Shown here one piece after another: positions 9,052 through 18,753 of a stretch of 46,787 nucleotides of DNA. A program made the translations under genes and the position numbers. The first letter of the stretch is position 1. Every line of letters starts with the position of its first letter. The notes under the pieces were generated by a model. The model was not told where the DNA came from. It saw nothing but the letters and a program-made list of their open reading frames with translations, and ran no database searches. This stretch comes from Alphaproteobacteria bacterium SS10 (GTDB lineage: Bacteria; Pseudomonadota; Alphaproteobacteria; TMED2): contig JAHCML010000009.1 of NCBI GenBank assembly GCA_019192455.1, positions 150,913 through 197,699 of the forward strand, in the 5' to 3' direction.

Positions 9052-9825
9052 CTAGGCCGTTGGCGTGCCCAGATCGGGGCCCGAGTCGGTGATTTGTGGC
9101 GGCTTGGTTGTCGCTAGTTCATAGATATCGGTGCGCGATAGCCAGTGGCTGACCATGGCGGCCGCAATGATCGGCGCAATCAGGTTTAGCACCGGAATGG
9201 CGAACAGAACGGCGATCAGGCCGCCGCGAAACATAACCGCCTCTCGGTTACGGCGCCGCCATTCATCCACCGCCTTTTCTGGTACCCGGCGCATGGCGAC
9301 CATGGTCACAAACTCGCGGGAGAGCAGGTAACTATTGATGACCCAGGCGACAAACACACTGATCCCGGTCCAGAAGAACAGCATCGCGAAGAGGGAGAGC
9401 GCACCGGCAATCAGGATCAGTTTTAGGGAACTGATCAGGGCGGTTACGATTGGCACTGGTTGTTGCGGTGGCAGGTAGGCCTCGTAATCCGCCTCAATCG
9501 GGTCGAGCACTGGCTCGGCGGCGAGCCCCACAATCGCCGTCATCACCACCGGAAATAAGAGGAAGGCCAGGACGGCACTGCCGCCGACGGCGAGGGCGCT
9601 GATAACGCTGTCGATCCAGGCAATCTCAAAGGTCTGAATGCTGCCGAAGATCAGCCAGGCGAGACCGGGAATCGTGAATAAAACCACGAGGCCGGTGACA
9701 ATACAGACCACAAGCGCCAGTAGGACCTGGGGTCGGCGCAAATCGGCGAAGGCGGAGAAAAGATCATGCAGCATGGCGCCGACGATAGCCGTCTCGACAC
9801 CCGTCCTTAAGCCTTTTTGTGCCAT
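9052..9825 (-). CDS. EI24/CysZ-like integral membrane protein
   Basis: The 257-residue protein has at least four strong hydrophobic segments: VLLALVVCIVTGLVVLFTI, a Val/Leu-rich segment around residue 80, LILIAGALSLFAMLFFWTGI and GLIAVLFAIPVLNLIAPIIA. The family blocks LLSREFVTMVAMRR and NREAVMFRGG lie between the last two. These match EI24-domain (CysZ/DUF540-type) proteins, which occur near nth in many alphaproteobacteria. Relatives in gammaproteobacteria transport sulfate, but no sulfate-assimilation gene is nearby, so the substrate is not assigned. An alternative start at 9774 (Met18) begins closer to the conserved region. Confidence 0.82.
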   Translation of the reverse strand: MAQKGLRTGVETAIVGAMLHDLFSAFADLRRPQVLLALVVCIVTGLVVLFTIPGLAWLIFGSIQTFEIAWIDSVISALAVGGSAVLAFLLFPVVMTAIVGLAAEPVLDPIEADYEAYLPPQQPVPIVTALISSLKLILIAGALSLFAMLFFWTGISVFVAWVINSYLLSREFVTMVAMRRVPEKAVDEWRRRNREAVMFRGGLIAVLFAIPVLNLIAPIIAAAMVSHWLSRTDIYELATTKPPQITDSGPDLGTPTA

Positions 9826-9898
9826 AACCGCTCACCCGGTTTGACAACTGTGTGCCACCAGGGCCAGATGCCCCCGATTCTATCGCCCGCCCAACGGA

Positions 9899-10897
9899 AT
9901 GCTTGTTAGCGCCATGACCAACACCCAACCAAAAGTCGTCGGTATCGGTAACGCCGTCGTTGATATTATTGCCGAGGTCGATGAGGCCTTCCTGTCCAAC
10001 CATGACGTGCCTAAGGGCGTAATGAACCTGGTTGATCAGGATCGCTCGCGTGAGTTGTCTGGCGCCATCAGTAACCCAACCATGGCATCTGGTGGGTCGG
10101 TCGCCAACTCCATGGCCGGCATTGCCTCCTTTGGTGGCTCCGCTGGCTTTATCGGTCGTGTACGTGATGATGAGCCGGGCAAGTTCTACGGCGCGGATAT
10201 GGAGCGTGAGGGTGTTTATACCCCTATCGCCCCGGCCCAAGATGGTGGTGATACCAGCCGTTCGATCATCCTGGTAACCCCGGATGCCCAGCGCTCCATG
10301 AACACCTATCTTGGTGCCTCAACCGAGTTGAATAAGGACGATATTAATCACGCCCTGATCCAGGAGGCGGAGTATCTGTTCCTTGAAGGTTACCTCTGGG
10401 ATAGCGAGCGACCACGCGAAGCGATGATGGAGGCCGCTGATGTGGCCCTCACCGCCGGTACGGTTGTCGCCTTCTCCATGTCTGACCCATTCCTGGCGGA
10501 CCGGTATCGCGATGATATCCGCAACTTCCTGCCCCATTCGGTTGATCTGCTCTTCGCGAACGAGGCGGAGATTACCTCACTCTACAAGGTGAATACCTTG
10601 GCCGAGGCACTGGATCTGGCCCGCAATGATGTGGATACCGCCGTCATCACCCGCTCTGAGGCTGGCTGTGTTGCCATGCATAAGGGCGAGACCGTGCGTA
10701 TGCCGGCCGTCCCGGTGGCCAATGTGGTTGATACCACCGGCGCCGGTGACCAGTTCGCGGCCGGTTATCTCTTCGGCCTTAGCACCGGTCGATCCATGGC
10801 GGATTGCGCCCAGCTTGGCGTGATCGCGGCAGGCGAGGTGATCAGCCATATCGGCCCACGCCCCGCCCAACCGCTGAAGAACCTGATCCCGGGTTAA
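9899..10897 (+). CDS. PfkB-family carbohydrate/adenosine kinase
   Basis: The protein has the ribokinase fold: VVGIGNAVVDIIAEV at the N-terminus, substrate-binding GGSVANSMAGIASFGG near residue 65, and the catalytic anion-hole motif DTTGAGDQFAAGY at 278-290 with Asp284 as base. The overall sequence resembles the alphaproteobacterial adenosine kinase group. That points to phosphorylation of adenosine or a related nucleoside to the monophosphate, but the substrate is inferred. ATG codons at 9899 and 9914 are both possible starts, and neither has a good Shine-Dalgarno. The gene is single on its strand, convergent with the following oxidoreductase. Confidence 0.87.
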   Translation: MLVSAMTNTQPKVVGIGNAVVDIIAEVDEAFLSNHDVPKGVMNLVDQDRSRELSGAISNPTMASGGSVANSMAGIASFGGSAGFIGRVRDDEPGKFYGADMEREGVYTPIAPAQDGGDTSRSIILVTPDAQRSMNTYLGASTELNKDDINHALIQEAEYLFLEGYLWDSERPREAMMEAADVALTAGTVVAFSMSDPFLADRYRDDIRNFLPHSVDLLFANEAEITSLYKVNTLAEALDLARNDVDTAVITRSEAGCVAMHKGETVRMPAVPVANVVDTTGAGDQFAAGYLFGLSTGRSMADCAQLGVIAAGEVISHIGPRPAQPLKNLIPG

Positions 10898-10910
10898 TCG
10901 CCTGCGCCGG

Positions 10911-11912
10911 TTAGTCGGCGATAGCGATTACCACCTTGCCCAGGGGGCGGCCATTTTCGGCATGGGTCTGGGCCTCAGGCACCGTTTCCAGGGTGAAACG
11001 CTGATCATCGATCAGTGGCTTAAGCTTGCCCGCCTCAACCAGGGCCGTGGCACCGGTCAGAATGCGCTGGTGCTCTGCCCCGCCAATACCGGCCAGCAGG
11101 TTCAGTGGCATAAACACCAGATGCAGGCTAAGGCCGCGGGCGTGCAGAAGGCTTAGGTCATGAGTGAACAGGCTGACCAGCGCCACCACATGGCCATTTA
11201 GGCGCGCGGCACTGAAGGCGGGGTCCAGTTGATCGCCGCCGGTGCCGTCAAAGACAATGTCGAACCCGGCGCCATCGGTCAGTTTGGCCACCGCCTCATC
11301 CCAATCCTCATCACGGTAGTTGATGATGTGATCGGCACCCAGATCGCGGGCGATCTTGGCCTTGTCATCGCCGGAGACGGAGGCGGTCACCTCCGCACCC
11401 CAGGCTTTTGCTAGCTGGATGGCGATATGGCCGACACCGCCAGTACCACCGCGCACTAACACGGTTTTCTCGGCGCCCCGGCTCTCAGACAGCCCGGCGC
11501 GTTCTAGCCCTTCCCAGGCGGTAATCGTGACCAGTGGCATCGCCGCCGCCTCAACCGGGCTGATATTGCTTGGCCGCTTGGCGATCACGCGGGTCTCCGC
11601 TGCGATCAGCTCGGCATAGGCGCCGCCCTGGCCCTTTACCCCGCCCGCCGCACCGTAAACCGCGTCACCCACGGCGAAATCGGTCACATCGGGGCCAATG
11701 GCGGTAACAATCCCACTGACGTCAAAGCCAAGAATGCCGGGGAACTCAGGCGCAATGTCACGCCCATCGCTGCGCAGCTTGTAGTCGACGGGGTTCACGC
11801 TGCTACCCTGCTGACGGATCAACACCTGGCTGGGACCTGGGGTGGGATCGGGCACATCTTTCAATTGGAAAACTTCTGGGCCGCCAAAGGCCTCAATGAT
11901 CTGGGCGCGCAT
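10911..11912 (-). CDS. NADPH-quinone-oxidoreductase-like MDR protein
   Basis: The 333-residue protein belongs to the medium-chain dehydrogenase/reductase superfamily. The N-terminal GroES-like part includes PGILGFDVSGIVTAIGPDV, and the nucleotide-binding part has VRGGTGGVGHIAIQLAKAWG. Cys residues of the catalytic and structural zinc sites are not apparent, so this is the zinc-free quinone oxidoreductase-like branch, which reduces quinones or enones with NADPH. The exact substrate cannot be read from sequence. A LysR regulator starts 120 bases away on the other strand and is the likely controller. Confidence 0.87.
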   Translation of the reverse strand: MRAQIIEAFGGPEVFQLKDVPDPTPGPSQVLIRQQGSSVNPVDYKLRSDGRDIAPEFPGILGFDVSGIVTAIGPDVTDFAVGDAVYGAAGGVKGQGGAYAELIAAETRVIAKRPSNISPVEAAAMPLVTITAWEGLERAGLSESRGAEKTVLVRGGTGGVGHIAIQLAKAWGAEVTASVSGDDKAKIARDLGADHIINYRDEDWDEAVAKLTDGAGFDIVFDGTGGDQLDPAFSAARLNGHVVALVSLFTHDLSLLHARGLSLHLVFMPLNLLAGIGGAEHQRILTGATALVEAGKLKPLIDDQRFTLETVPEAQTHAENGRPLGKVVIAIAD

Positions 11913-12032
11913 TGCGTGTCTCCATGGCTATAGGGTCTGATCGGCAGATTGCCGTTCCCAAGGAAGATGCGCCCAACAGTATACTTTGATAATAGGATAT
12001 ATATAGAAGGCTATATTCGGATATTTTTGATA
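11913..12032. promoter_or_regulatory. Divergent regulatory region between oxidoreductase and LysR
   Basis: These 120 bases separate the two divergent genes. The half nearest the LysR gene (about 11976-12032) is much more AT-rich than the surroundings, with ATATATATAG and repeated GGATAT elements. This is the expected place for a LysR operator and back-to-back promoters. No single operator can be fixed by eye. Confidence 0.45.
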
Positions 12033-12935
12033 ATGGACACGCTTTCCCTCCGGCTCTTCATCCGCATTGCCCAGCGCGGTGGCCTCAGCCCGGCCGCCCG
12101 TGACCTTGGCCTGTCGCCAGCAACGGCGAGTGCCAGATTGCGTGGGTTGGAAGAAACCGTAGGCGTTCGTCTGTTCAATCGAACCACCCGGGCCCTATCT
12201 CTCACCGCCGATGGTCAGGCCTTTATGCCCTACGCTCAATCAGCGGTGGAGTTGCTAGAGGAGGGGGTGGTGGCCGCCGCTGGCGTGGCGCCCGGTGCCC
12301 AGGGGGCTTCGGCCGTACGTGGGGTATTACGGATGGCGGCCTCGGCCTCTTTTGCCCGGATGCATATCATGCCCGCCCTTCCAGCCTTCATGGTTCGGCA
12401 CCCGGCCATCTCGCTGGATCTGCAGCTCTCTGACGATATGGAGGATATGGTGGAGGGGGCCTATGATCTGGCCATTCGCAATGCGGAGTTAAGCGATAGC
12501 ACGATGATCGCACGGCAGTTGGCGCCCGATGATCGGATATTGGTCGCCTCACCGGCCTATATTGCTAATCGCGGTATGCCGCAGACGGCGCAGGAACTGG
12601 CGGCCCATGACTGCATTGTCACCGGGCAGGCTGATCACTGGCAATTCGCCAGCGGTGCCGCGTTCAAGATCAGACCCCGGCTACGCGTCAATGATGGGGA
12701 GGCCGCCAGGCTGGCGGCGGAGGCTGGCCTCGGCATCACCTTAAAGTCGCGATGGAATGTCTATCGCAGCCTGGCAACCGGCGCCCTTGTTCCGGTGCTG
12801 GTTGGGGATCAACCGGTAACGAAATCAGCGATTTGGGCGGTGGCGCCCTCGGCCCGCCTGATGCCGCCTAAGGTGCGGGCGATGATCGATTTCCTGGTCG
12901 ATCGTTTTGGGCCAAAACCCTATTGGGTCACCTGA
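12033..12935 (+). CDS. LysR-family transcriptional regulator
   Basis: From the ATG at 12033 the protein is 300 residues and starts directly with the winged HTH: LRLFIRIAQRGGLSPAARDL and then GLSPATASARLRGLE. That is the usual LysR beginning. In-frame codons back to 11949 would add 28 residues encoded in the AT-rich promoter region and are not expected to be translated. The C-terminal part is a LysR substrate-binding domain. It is divergent from the quinone-oxidoreductase-like gene, which it probably regulates. Its 3' end overlaps the end of the convergent YejA-like gene by 16 bases. The effector is unknown. Confidence 0.9.
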   Translation: MDTLSLRLFIRIAQRGGLSPAARDLGLSPATASARLRGLEETVGVRLFNRTTRALSLTADGQAFMPYAQSAVELLEEGVVAAAGVAPGAQGASAVRGVLRMAASASFARMHIMPALPAFMVRHPAISLDLQLSDDMEDMVEGAYDLAIRNAELSDSTMIARQLAPDDRILVASPAYIANRGMPQTAQELAAHDCIVTGQADHWQFASGAAFKIRPRLRVNDGEAARLAAEAGLGITLKSRWNVYRSLATGALVPVLVGDQPVTKSAIWAVAPSARLMPPKVRAMIDFLVDRFGPKPYWVT

Positions 12936-14821
12936 TCCGCCCACCATGCCTCGATAACCAGGCCATAGAGCGGCGTGTTCTCTGGTCTTTGCACCGGATC
13001 CCAATAGGCCACTAGGTCATGGCCCAGGTGATAAAGCAGTACCGCATAGTGATTATGGGTCAGCACCCGATCCAACGCATGGGCATGGGTTATCAGGTCT
13101 TCCCGGCTCTCGGCATTGGCGATCCCGGCGGCCAGGGCATCCACAGCCTCTGAGCGTACGCCCGCATAATTTCTTGAGCCCTGCTGATCGGCAAACTCAC
13201 TGCCCCAATAGAGCCGCTGCTCTAACCCGGGTGACAGGGTATTGATCCAGCGATAAAGCACCACGTCATAATCAAAGGCATTGAGGCGCTGCCGAAACTG
13301 GGTGGCGTCCACACTTCGAATGCCCGCCTTGATGCCAAGCCGGGCAAGCGTACGCGTCCACTCCAGAACGATCCCCTCTTCAGCGCCGGTCTGGATTAAG
13401 ATCTCAAGCTGCATCTGCTCGCCATCCGCATCCACCAGCTTGCCGCCTTTAAGCTGCCAGCCGGCCTCACGCAGTAGGGCAATCGCGTGGCGCAGATTAC
13501 CGCGCCTTCCGGCCATGCCCGACCCATCCGTTTGGGGCGCCGAATATGCATCGTTGAACACCGCCGCCGGTAAGGTATCGGCAAATGGCTCAAGCAGTGT
13601 TGCTTCCCCAGCTGTGGGCGTACCCGTCGCTGCCAGCTCGCTATTGGGGAAGTAGCTCTCAATCCGTTTATAGGCGCCCCGGAACACCGCCCGGTTTAGC
13701 CACTCAAAATCAAAGGCTAGGTCTAATGCCTGGCGTACGCGTAGATCATCAAGTGGCGTACGTCTTGTGTTCATGATCAGGGCGCGGGCCCAATCTGGCC
13801 GTTGATGCGCCAGCTCTTCCAGGTTCAGTGCCTGCCCGGCCGAACCCGGGACGTCATAGCGGGTGGCCCAGGCGGTTGGGTCACCCTCCCGTCGGAAGTC
13901 GGTTTCCCCGGCCTTGAACGCCTCGAGTGCCACGTCATTGTCGCGGAAGTATTCGATCTGCACCCGGTCAAAATTGTAATGCCCCCGATTAACCGGGAGA
14001 TCCGCACCCCAATAATCATCAACCCGCTGATAGATGATTTGCCGCCCCGGATCGATTGAGGCGATGCGGTAAGGACCGCCACCCAAGGGTGGTGTCAGCG
14101 TGGTGTCGCCAAACTCCTTATCCGCCCAATAATGGGCAGGCAGCACCGGAAGCATGGCGAGAACTAAGGGCAGCTCACGCTCCGCCGCCGGGTCCAGGTG
14201 GAAGATGACGCTGTGATCATCCGGGGTCTCAATCTTATCGACCAGGCCATAGGTACGGCGGGTATTGGGTCGCCCATGGGTACGCAACGCTTCGAGGGAG
14301 AAGCGCACATCCTCTGCCGTCACCGGATGCCCATCATGGAACCGGGCGGCTGGGTTAAGGCGGAACTCCATCCGCCGCCGATCTGGTGACAGCACCACGC
14401 TTTCGGCAATCAGGGCATAGACGCTGAACGGTTCATCCCAGACCCGGCGCATCAGCGTGTCATAGGTGAGGTTAAGCCGGGCCGCTGCCTGACCGGTGAT
14501 CAGAAACGGATGCAAGTTATCAAAGGCGCCGGTTGCCGCCTGCCGCAGAGTGCCGCCCTTAGGGGCCGCCGGATTGGCATAGGTTAGATGCTGAAAACCC
14601 GGGCCATATTTCGGGTCATCGAACAGGGCCAGGCCGTGTGTCGCGGGCGCTTCTTGGGTCGGGTCCGGTAGGGTATGGTCTGAGCCATTGGCAACTGCCT
14701 GGCTGTTGATCAGGATCAACACCAGAAAGGCGATAATTGGTGTACAAACAGCTTGCGCAACGCTGTGGCGCGCCGGTCTGCGCGCGCCGCCATCTCGGAC
14801 TGTAACCGAAGGGCCTGACAT
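12920..14821 (-). CDS. YejA-like ABC transporter substrate-binding protein (SBP family 5)
   Basis: The 633-residue protein has an Arg-rich n-region, a hydrophobic core (IIAFLVLILINSQA) and probable cleavage near AVA-NG, so it is periplasmic. The mature N-terminus has HGLALFDDPKYGPGFQHL and ANPAAPKGGTLRQA, typical of YejA-type oligopeptide/microcin C-like binding proteins. The length fits. No permease or ATPase gene is adjacent, so it is an orphan here and must use a transporter encoded elsewhere. The start at 14821 is divergent from, and shares bases with, the start codon of the CoA-ligase gene. A longer reading to 15001 would run into that gene and is rejected. Confidence 0.88.
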   Translation of the reverse strand: MSGPSVTVRDGGARRPARHSVAQAVCTPIIAFLVLILINSQAVANGSDHTLPDPTQEAPATHGLALFDDPKYGPGFQHLTYANPAAPKGGTLRQAATGAFDNLHPFLITGQAAARLNLTYDTLMRRVWDEPFSVYALIAESVVLSPDRRRMEFRLNPAARFHDGHPVTAEDVRFSLEALRTHGRPNTRRTYGLVDKIETPDDHSVIFHLDPAAERELPLVLAMLPVLPAHYWADKEFGDTTLTPPLGGGPYRIASIDPGRQIIYQRVDDYWGADLPVNRGHYNFDRVQIEYFRDNDVALEAFKAGETDFRREGDPTAWATRYDVPGSAGQALNLEELAHQRPDWARALIMNTRRTPLDDLRVRQALDLAFDFEWLNRAVFRGAYKRIESYFPNSELAATGTPTAGEATLLEPFADTLPAAVFNDAYSAPQTDGSGMAGRRGNLRHAIALLREAGWQLKGGKLVDADGEQMQLEILIQTGAEEGIVLEWTRTLARLGIKAGIRSVDATQFRQRLNAFDYDVVLYRWINTLSPGLEQRLYWGSEFADQQGSRNYAGVRSEAVDALAAGIANAESREDLITHAHALDRVLTHNHYAVLLYHLGHDLVAYWDPVQRPENTPLYGLVIEAWWADQVTQ

Positions 14822-17507
14822 GAGTATCCGTAACCTCGATGCGGTGTTTCGGCCGAAATCTGTCGCCTTGATTGGCGCCAGCCGCCGGGAAAATTCGATC
14901 GGCCAGGTTCTGGCCCGCAATCTCACCGCTGGTGGCTTTGCCGGGCCGGTCCTGCCAGTTAATCCCAAATATGACAGTGTTGCTGGCATCCTTGCGTACA
15001 AAAGTGTCGAGGATTTGCCGATTACCCCCGATCTGGCGGTGATCTGTACCCCAGCGCCAACGGTTGCCGGTTTGGTTGATCAATTGGCGGCGCGCGGAAC
15101 CAAGGGCGTGGTGGTTATCACCGCTGGATTCGCCGAAGGCGGCGAGGCTGGGCAAGAGCGACAGGCGGCCCTGCTAGAGGCGGCGAAACCGCATCTGGTT
15201 CGGATTGTGGGGCCCAATTGTCTGGGTATCTTGGTGCCTGGCCATGGGCTAAACGCCAGCTTCTCCCACCTGTCGCCGGCGGATGGGAATATTGCCTTCC
15301 TCTCCCAATCCGGTGCGGTTCTGACCTCGGTGATTGATTGGGCTGGAGGCCGTAACATCGGCTTCTCCCTCATGGCGTCCATGGGCGCCATGGCGGATGT
15401 GGATTTCGGCGATATGCTCGACTACCTCGCCCGTGATCCCAAGACCCGCGCAATCATGCTGTATATCGAGGCGGTAACCGAGCCACGGAAGTTCATGTCC
15501 GCCGCCCGGGCCGCCGCGCGGACCAAGCCGGTGATCGTTATCAAATCGGGCCGGACCGCAACCGGCGCCAAGGCGGCGTCCAGCCATACCGGCGCCCTGG
15601 CTGGGTCGGATGAGGTTTATGACGTCGCGTTCCGCCGGGCGGGCATGCATCGCGTGGCCGATATGGACGAGTTGTTTGATGCGGTTGAGACCTTGGGCAT
15701 GCGCCTCAAGGTGGGTGGTGAGCGTCTTGCCATCCTGACCAATGGCGGCGGTCTAGGGGTGATGGCGGCAGACACTGTCGCCGATCTTGACGGCCGTTTG
15801 GCCGAGCTTAAGCCCGAGACGATTGAGGCGCTGAACCAGGGCCTGCCACCAACCTGGAGCCATGGCAACCCGGTGGACATCATCGGCGATGCGCCGGGCA
15901 GTCGTTATACCGCCGCGTTGGATGCCCTGATCGGTGATCCCGGCGTGGATGCCATCCTGACCATAAATTGCCCCACTGCCATTGCCGATAGCGGCGATGC
16001 GGCCGAGGCCGTGGTAACGGCCGCGGGTAAAACGTCGAAGCCGATCCTGACCAGCTGGCTGGGTGAGCAAGCGGTTGCCCCCGCCAGAAGCCTGTTCGCC
16101 GAGAACAGTATCGCGACCTATGACACGGCCGAGCAGGCGGTGCGGGCCTTCATGCATTTGGTCACCTACCGTCGGAACCAAGAAACCTTGATGGAGGTGC
16201 CGGATAGCCAACCGGAGGAGGTGACGGCACACCTGCCCCATGCCAAGTCGATCATTGATGGCGCCCTGGCCGAAGGACAGCGCTGGCTGACAGAGTATCA
16301 GGCGAAGCAGGTGTTGGAAGCCTACGGTATTCCCACGGTCGAAACCGTCATTGCCAAAGACACAGCCGAGGCCGTTGCGCAGGCGAAACGAATTGGCAAG
16401 CCGGTGGCGATTAAGATCCTGTCCAAGGACATCACCCATAAATCCGATGTGGGCGGGGTGGCGTTACACCTCACCACACCGAAGGAAGTTGAGCAGGCCG
16501 CGAACGCTATGCTGGAACGGGTCAGCGCCCAGTATCCCGAGGCGGATATCGATGGCTTTACCGTCCAGGAAATGGCCCAGATGCCGGGCGCCCATGAGTT
16601 GATCATTGGGATGGTTGAGGATCAGGATTTTGGTCCGGTGATCCTGTTCGGCCAGGGCGGCACGGCGGTTGAGGTCTTCGATGATAAGGCGCTGGCCCTA
16701 CCGCCCCTGAACATGAACCTGGCCCGGGCAGCGATTAAGGAGACCCGGGTCTATCGCCAGCTGGCCGGTTACCGGGATCGACCGCCCGCTGATCTGGATG
16801 CCATCGCGCTCACCATGATCAAGGTGGCTTAGATCGTTACCGATTTTCCCGCCATTGATGAGCTCGATATCAACCCGCTTTTTGCCAATGAAAACGGTGT
16901 CTTGGCCCTTGATGCTCGGATTGGAGTTAAAGAGCCAAGCGTCGATATCGGCAGTAAGCGCCTGGCCATCCGCCCCTATCCAAGGGAGCAGGAACGGGTG
17001 ATCGAGGATGGCGGTGGGGCGCAATACTTCCTCCGCCCGATTAAGCCCGAGGATGAACCCGCCATGCATGACATGGTGGCGGATATGGAGCCTGAGGATC
17101 TGCGTCTGCGCTTCTTCTCCCCGGTGAAACGCCTGACCCATGACACGGTCGCCCGGCTAAGTCAGATCGACTACGACCGCGAAATGGCCTTCGTCGCGTT
17201 TGAGCAGGGGGATGATGGCGCCCCCAGCAACAAAATCGCCGGGATCGTCCGCATTGCCGCCGATCCTGACCGGTTGCGGGCTGAGTATGCGGTGATTGTC
17301 GCCTCACGCCTGAAGGGCAAGGGGCTGGGTCGCCGCCTGATGGGGGAGATCATTAGCTATGCCCGCAAGCGGGGCATCGGCGAGGTGTTTGGTGAGGTGC
17401 TGCGCGAGAACAAGCCAATGCTCGCCTTATGTGAGGAGCTGGGCTTTACGCGGAAGGCCAATGCGGACGAGCCCGAGATCGTCGAGGTGACCTTGGCGCT
17501 GTCGTAA
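14820..17507 (+). pseudogene. Pat-like CoA ligase (ADP-forming)/GNAT acetyltransferase, interrupted by in-frame TAG
   Basis: The first piece (14820-16832, 670 residues) has a CoA-binding domain (SVALIGASRRENSIGQVLARN), a succinyl-CoA-ligase-like domain with the phospho-His region SSHTGALAGSDEV at 254-266, and an ATP-grasp domain. A TAG at 16830-16832 ends it after MIKVA. The frame continues without shift as IVTDFPAIDELDINPLFA and then a GNAT domain with RLKGKGLGRRLMGEI. Read through, it would be 895 residues, as expected for protein lysine acetyltransferases of the Pat/Pka type that regulate acyl-CoA synthetases. CAG to TAG at a Gln position is the simplest explanation. The ATP-grasp domain would lack its end, and the GNAT part might be made separately. 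Confidence 0.8.
16902..17507 (+). CDS. GNAT acetyltransferase domain downstream of the TAG (possible separate product)
   Basis: If the upstream stop is real, the acetyltransferase could still be translated from a TTG at 16902 or a later start. The GNAT fold is complete: a YFLRPIKPEDEPAMHDM start, the substrate core, the acetyl-CoA-binding RLKGKGLGRRLMGEII and a C-terminal ENKPMLALCEELGF block. No good Shine-Dalgarno marks a start, so whether it is expressed alone is unclear. In intact relatives this domain acetylates an active-site lysine of acyl-CoA synthetases. Confidence 0.45.
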   Translation: MALDARIGVKEPSVDIGSKRLAIRPYPREQERVIEDGGGAQYFLRPIKPEDEPAMHDMVADMEPEDLRLRFFSPVKRLTHDTVARLSQIDYDREMAFVAFEQGDDGAPSNKIAGIVRIAADPDRLRAEYAVIVASRLKGKGLGRRLMGEIISYARKRGIGEVFGEVLRENKPMLALCEELGFTRKANADEPEIVEVTLALS

Positions 17508-17525
17508 TCCGCTTGTTCGGTCGGT

Positions 17526-18530
17526 TTAGTCGTCGATGCCTGGTAGTACGCGGTCTGGTGGCCGGTGGCTATCGGTGAAGGTCTTGATGTTGATGATGAC
17601 CTTATCGCCCATGGCCTGGCGGCCCTCCCGGGTGGCTGAGCCCAGATGCGGCAGGACCACGGCATTCTCAAGCTCACGCAGGGCTTGCGGCACTTCCGGC
17701 TCATTCTCATAGACATCGAGGCCAGCACCGGCGATCTCACCGGTTTGCAGGGCGCGGATCAGCGCCTCTTCATCCACTACTGGGCCACGGGCTGTGTTCA
17801 CCAGCACGGCATGGGATGGCAGCAGGGATAGCCGCTTGTCGGAAAGCAGGTGGTGGGTCGCCGGCGTATGTGGGCAGTTCACCGAGATGATGTCCATCCG
17901 GGCCAGCATCTGATCCAGATCCTGCCAGAACGTTGCCTCCAACCGCTGCTCAACATCAGCAGGGGCGCGGCGGCGGTTGTGATAATGGATTGAGAGGCCA
18001 AAGGCGCGGGCGCGGGTGGCAATCGCCTCGCCGATGCGGCCCATGCCGATAATGCCCAGGCGTTTACCCGCCAGTTTCAGGCCCAGCATCTGGGTTGGGG
18101 CCCAGCCGGTCCACTGGCCGCTGCGGACCAGGCGTTCACCCTCGCCCATGCGGCGCGCGACGGCCAGCATCAGGGCCATGGCCACATCGGCCGTATCCTC
18201 GGTCAGGACGCCGGGTGTGTTGGTAACGGTAATGCCCTTCGCTTGGGCTGCTTTAAGGTCGATATGATCAACCCCGGTGCCGAAGGAGGCGATTAGCTTC
18301 AGGTCGGGGCCTGCTGCCTCAATCACCTCGGCATCGATTCGGTCGGTAACGGTGGGAACCAGCACATCGCAGTCAGCGACAGCGGCTTTCAGGCCCTCGG
18401 CGTCCAGCGGGGTATCGTCGCCATTCAAGGTTGTGGAAAACAGCTCCATCAGCCGGGTTTCCACCGCCTCTGGCAGGCGGCGCGTGACCCGAACCCGGGT
18501 CGTCCGACCATTATTTGATACCGCGGCCAT
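17526..18530 (-). CDS. D-2-hydroxyacid dehydrogenase, glyoxylate/hydroxypyruvate reductase type
   Basis: The 334-residue protein has the NAD(P)-binding motif GIIGMGRIGEAIATRARAFG and the family signatures NCPHTPATHHLLS, VNTARGPVVDEEALI and LDVYENEP. The catalytic His is in LPHLGSATREGR, and the catalytic Arg is in the VNTARGP block. This pattern is that of D-glycerate dehydrogenase/glyoxylate reductase, interconverting D-glycerate and hydroxypyruvate or reducing glyoxylate. The neighbouring SH3-domain gene is divergent, an arrangement often seen in alphaproteobacteria. It is in the cytoplasm. Confidence 0.92.
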   Translation of the reverse strand: MAAVSNNGRTTRVRVTRRLPEAVETRLMELFSTTLNGDDTPLDAEGLKAAVADCDVLVPTVTDRIDAEVIEAAGPDLKLIASFGTGVDHIDLKAAQAKGITVTNTPGVLTEDTADVAMALMLAVARRMGEGERLVRSGQWTGWAPTQMLGLKLAGKRLGIIGMGRIGEAIATRARAFGLSIHYHNRRRAPADVEQRLEATFWQDLDQMLARMDIISVNCPHTPATHHLLSDKRLSLLPSHAVLVNTARGPVVDEEALIRALQTGEIAGAGLDVYENEPEVPQALRELENAVVLPHLGSATREGRQAMGDKVIINIKTFTDSHRPPDRVLPGIDD

Positions 18531-18753
18531 CTGGCGTTGCCTCCCCGTCTTTGGCTAGTCTTCATCTGCCTCTGAGGCCCATTGCCAGCATCCTGACGCC
18601 TTGATCGGCGACTTATCGATCTGCGCTGGCACAAATAGGCTAGACGGGGCACATAGCGCTGGCAGGGCGCGCTTGTCCAGATTGATTGGCGCATGCCTGC
18701 AGCGTTTCAGACCTGCCTCGCGGGTTTTTGACAGTTCGGAACGGGAAGTGACG

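Noticed and set aside
10897-10922. ATCGCC/GGCGAT inverted repeat between convergent genes
   Set aside because: Only 6 bp with a 14-base loop and no T-run; too weak to call a terminator.
15753-16439. 228-codon minus-strand ORF opposite the Pat-like gene
   Set aside because: It has shadow composition, and the forward frame has full domain motifs.
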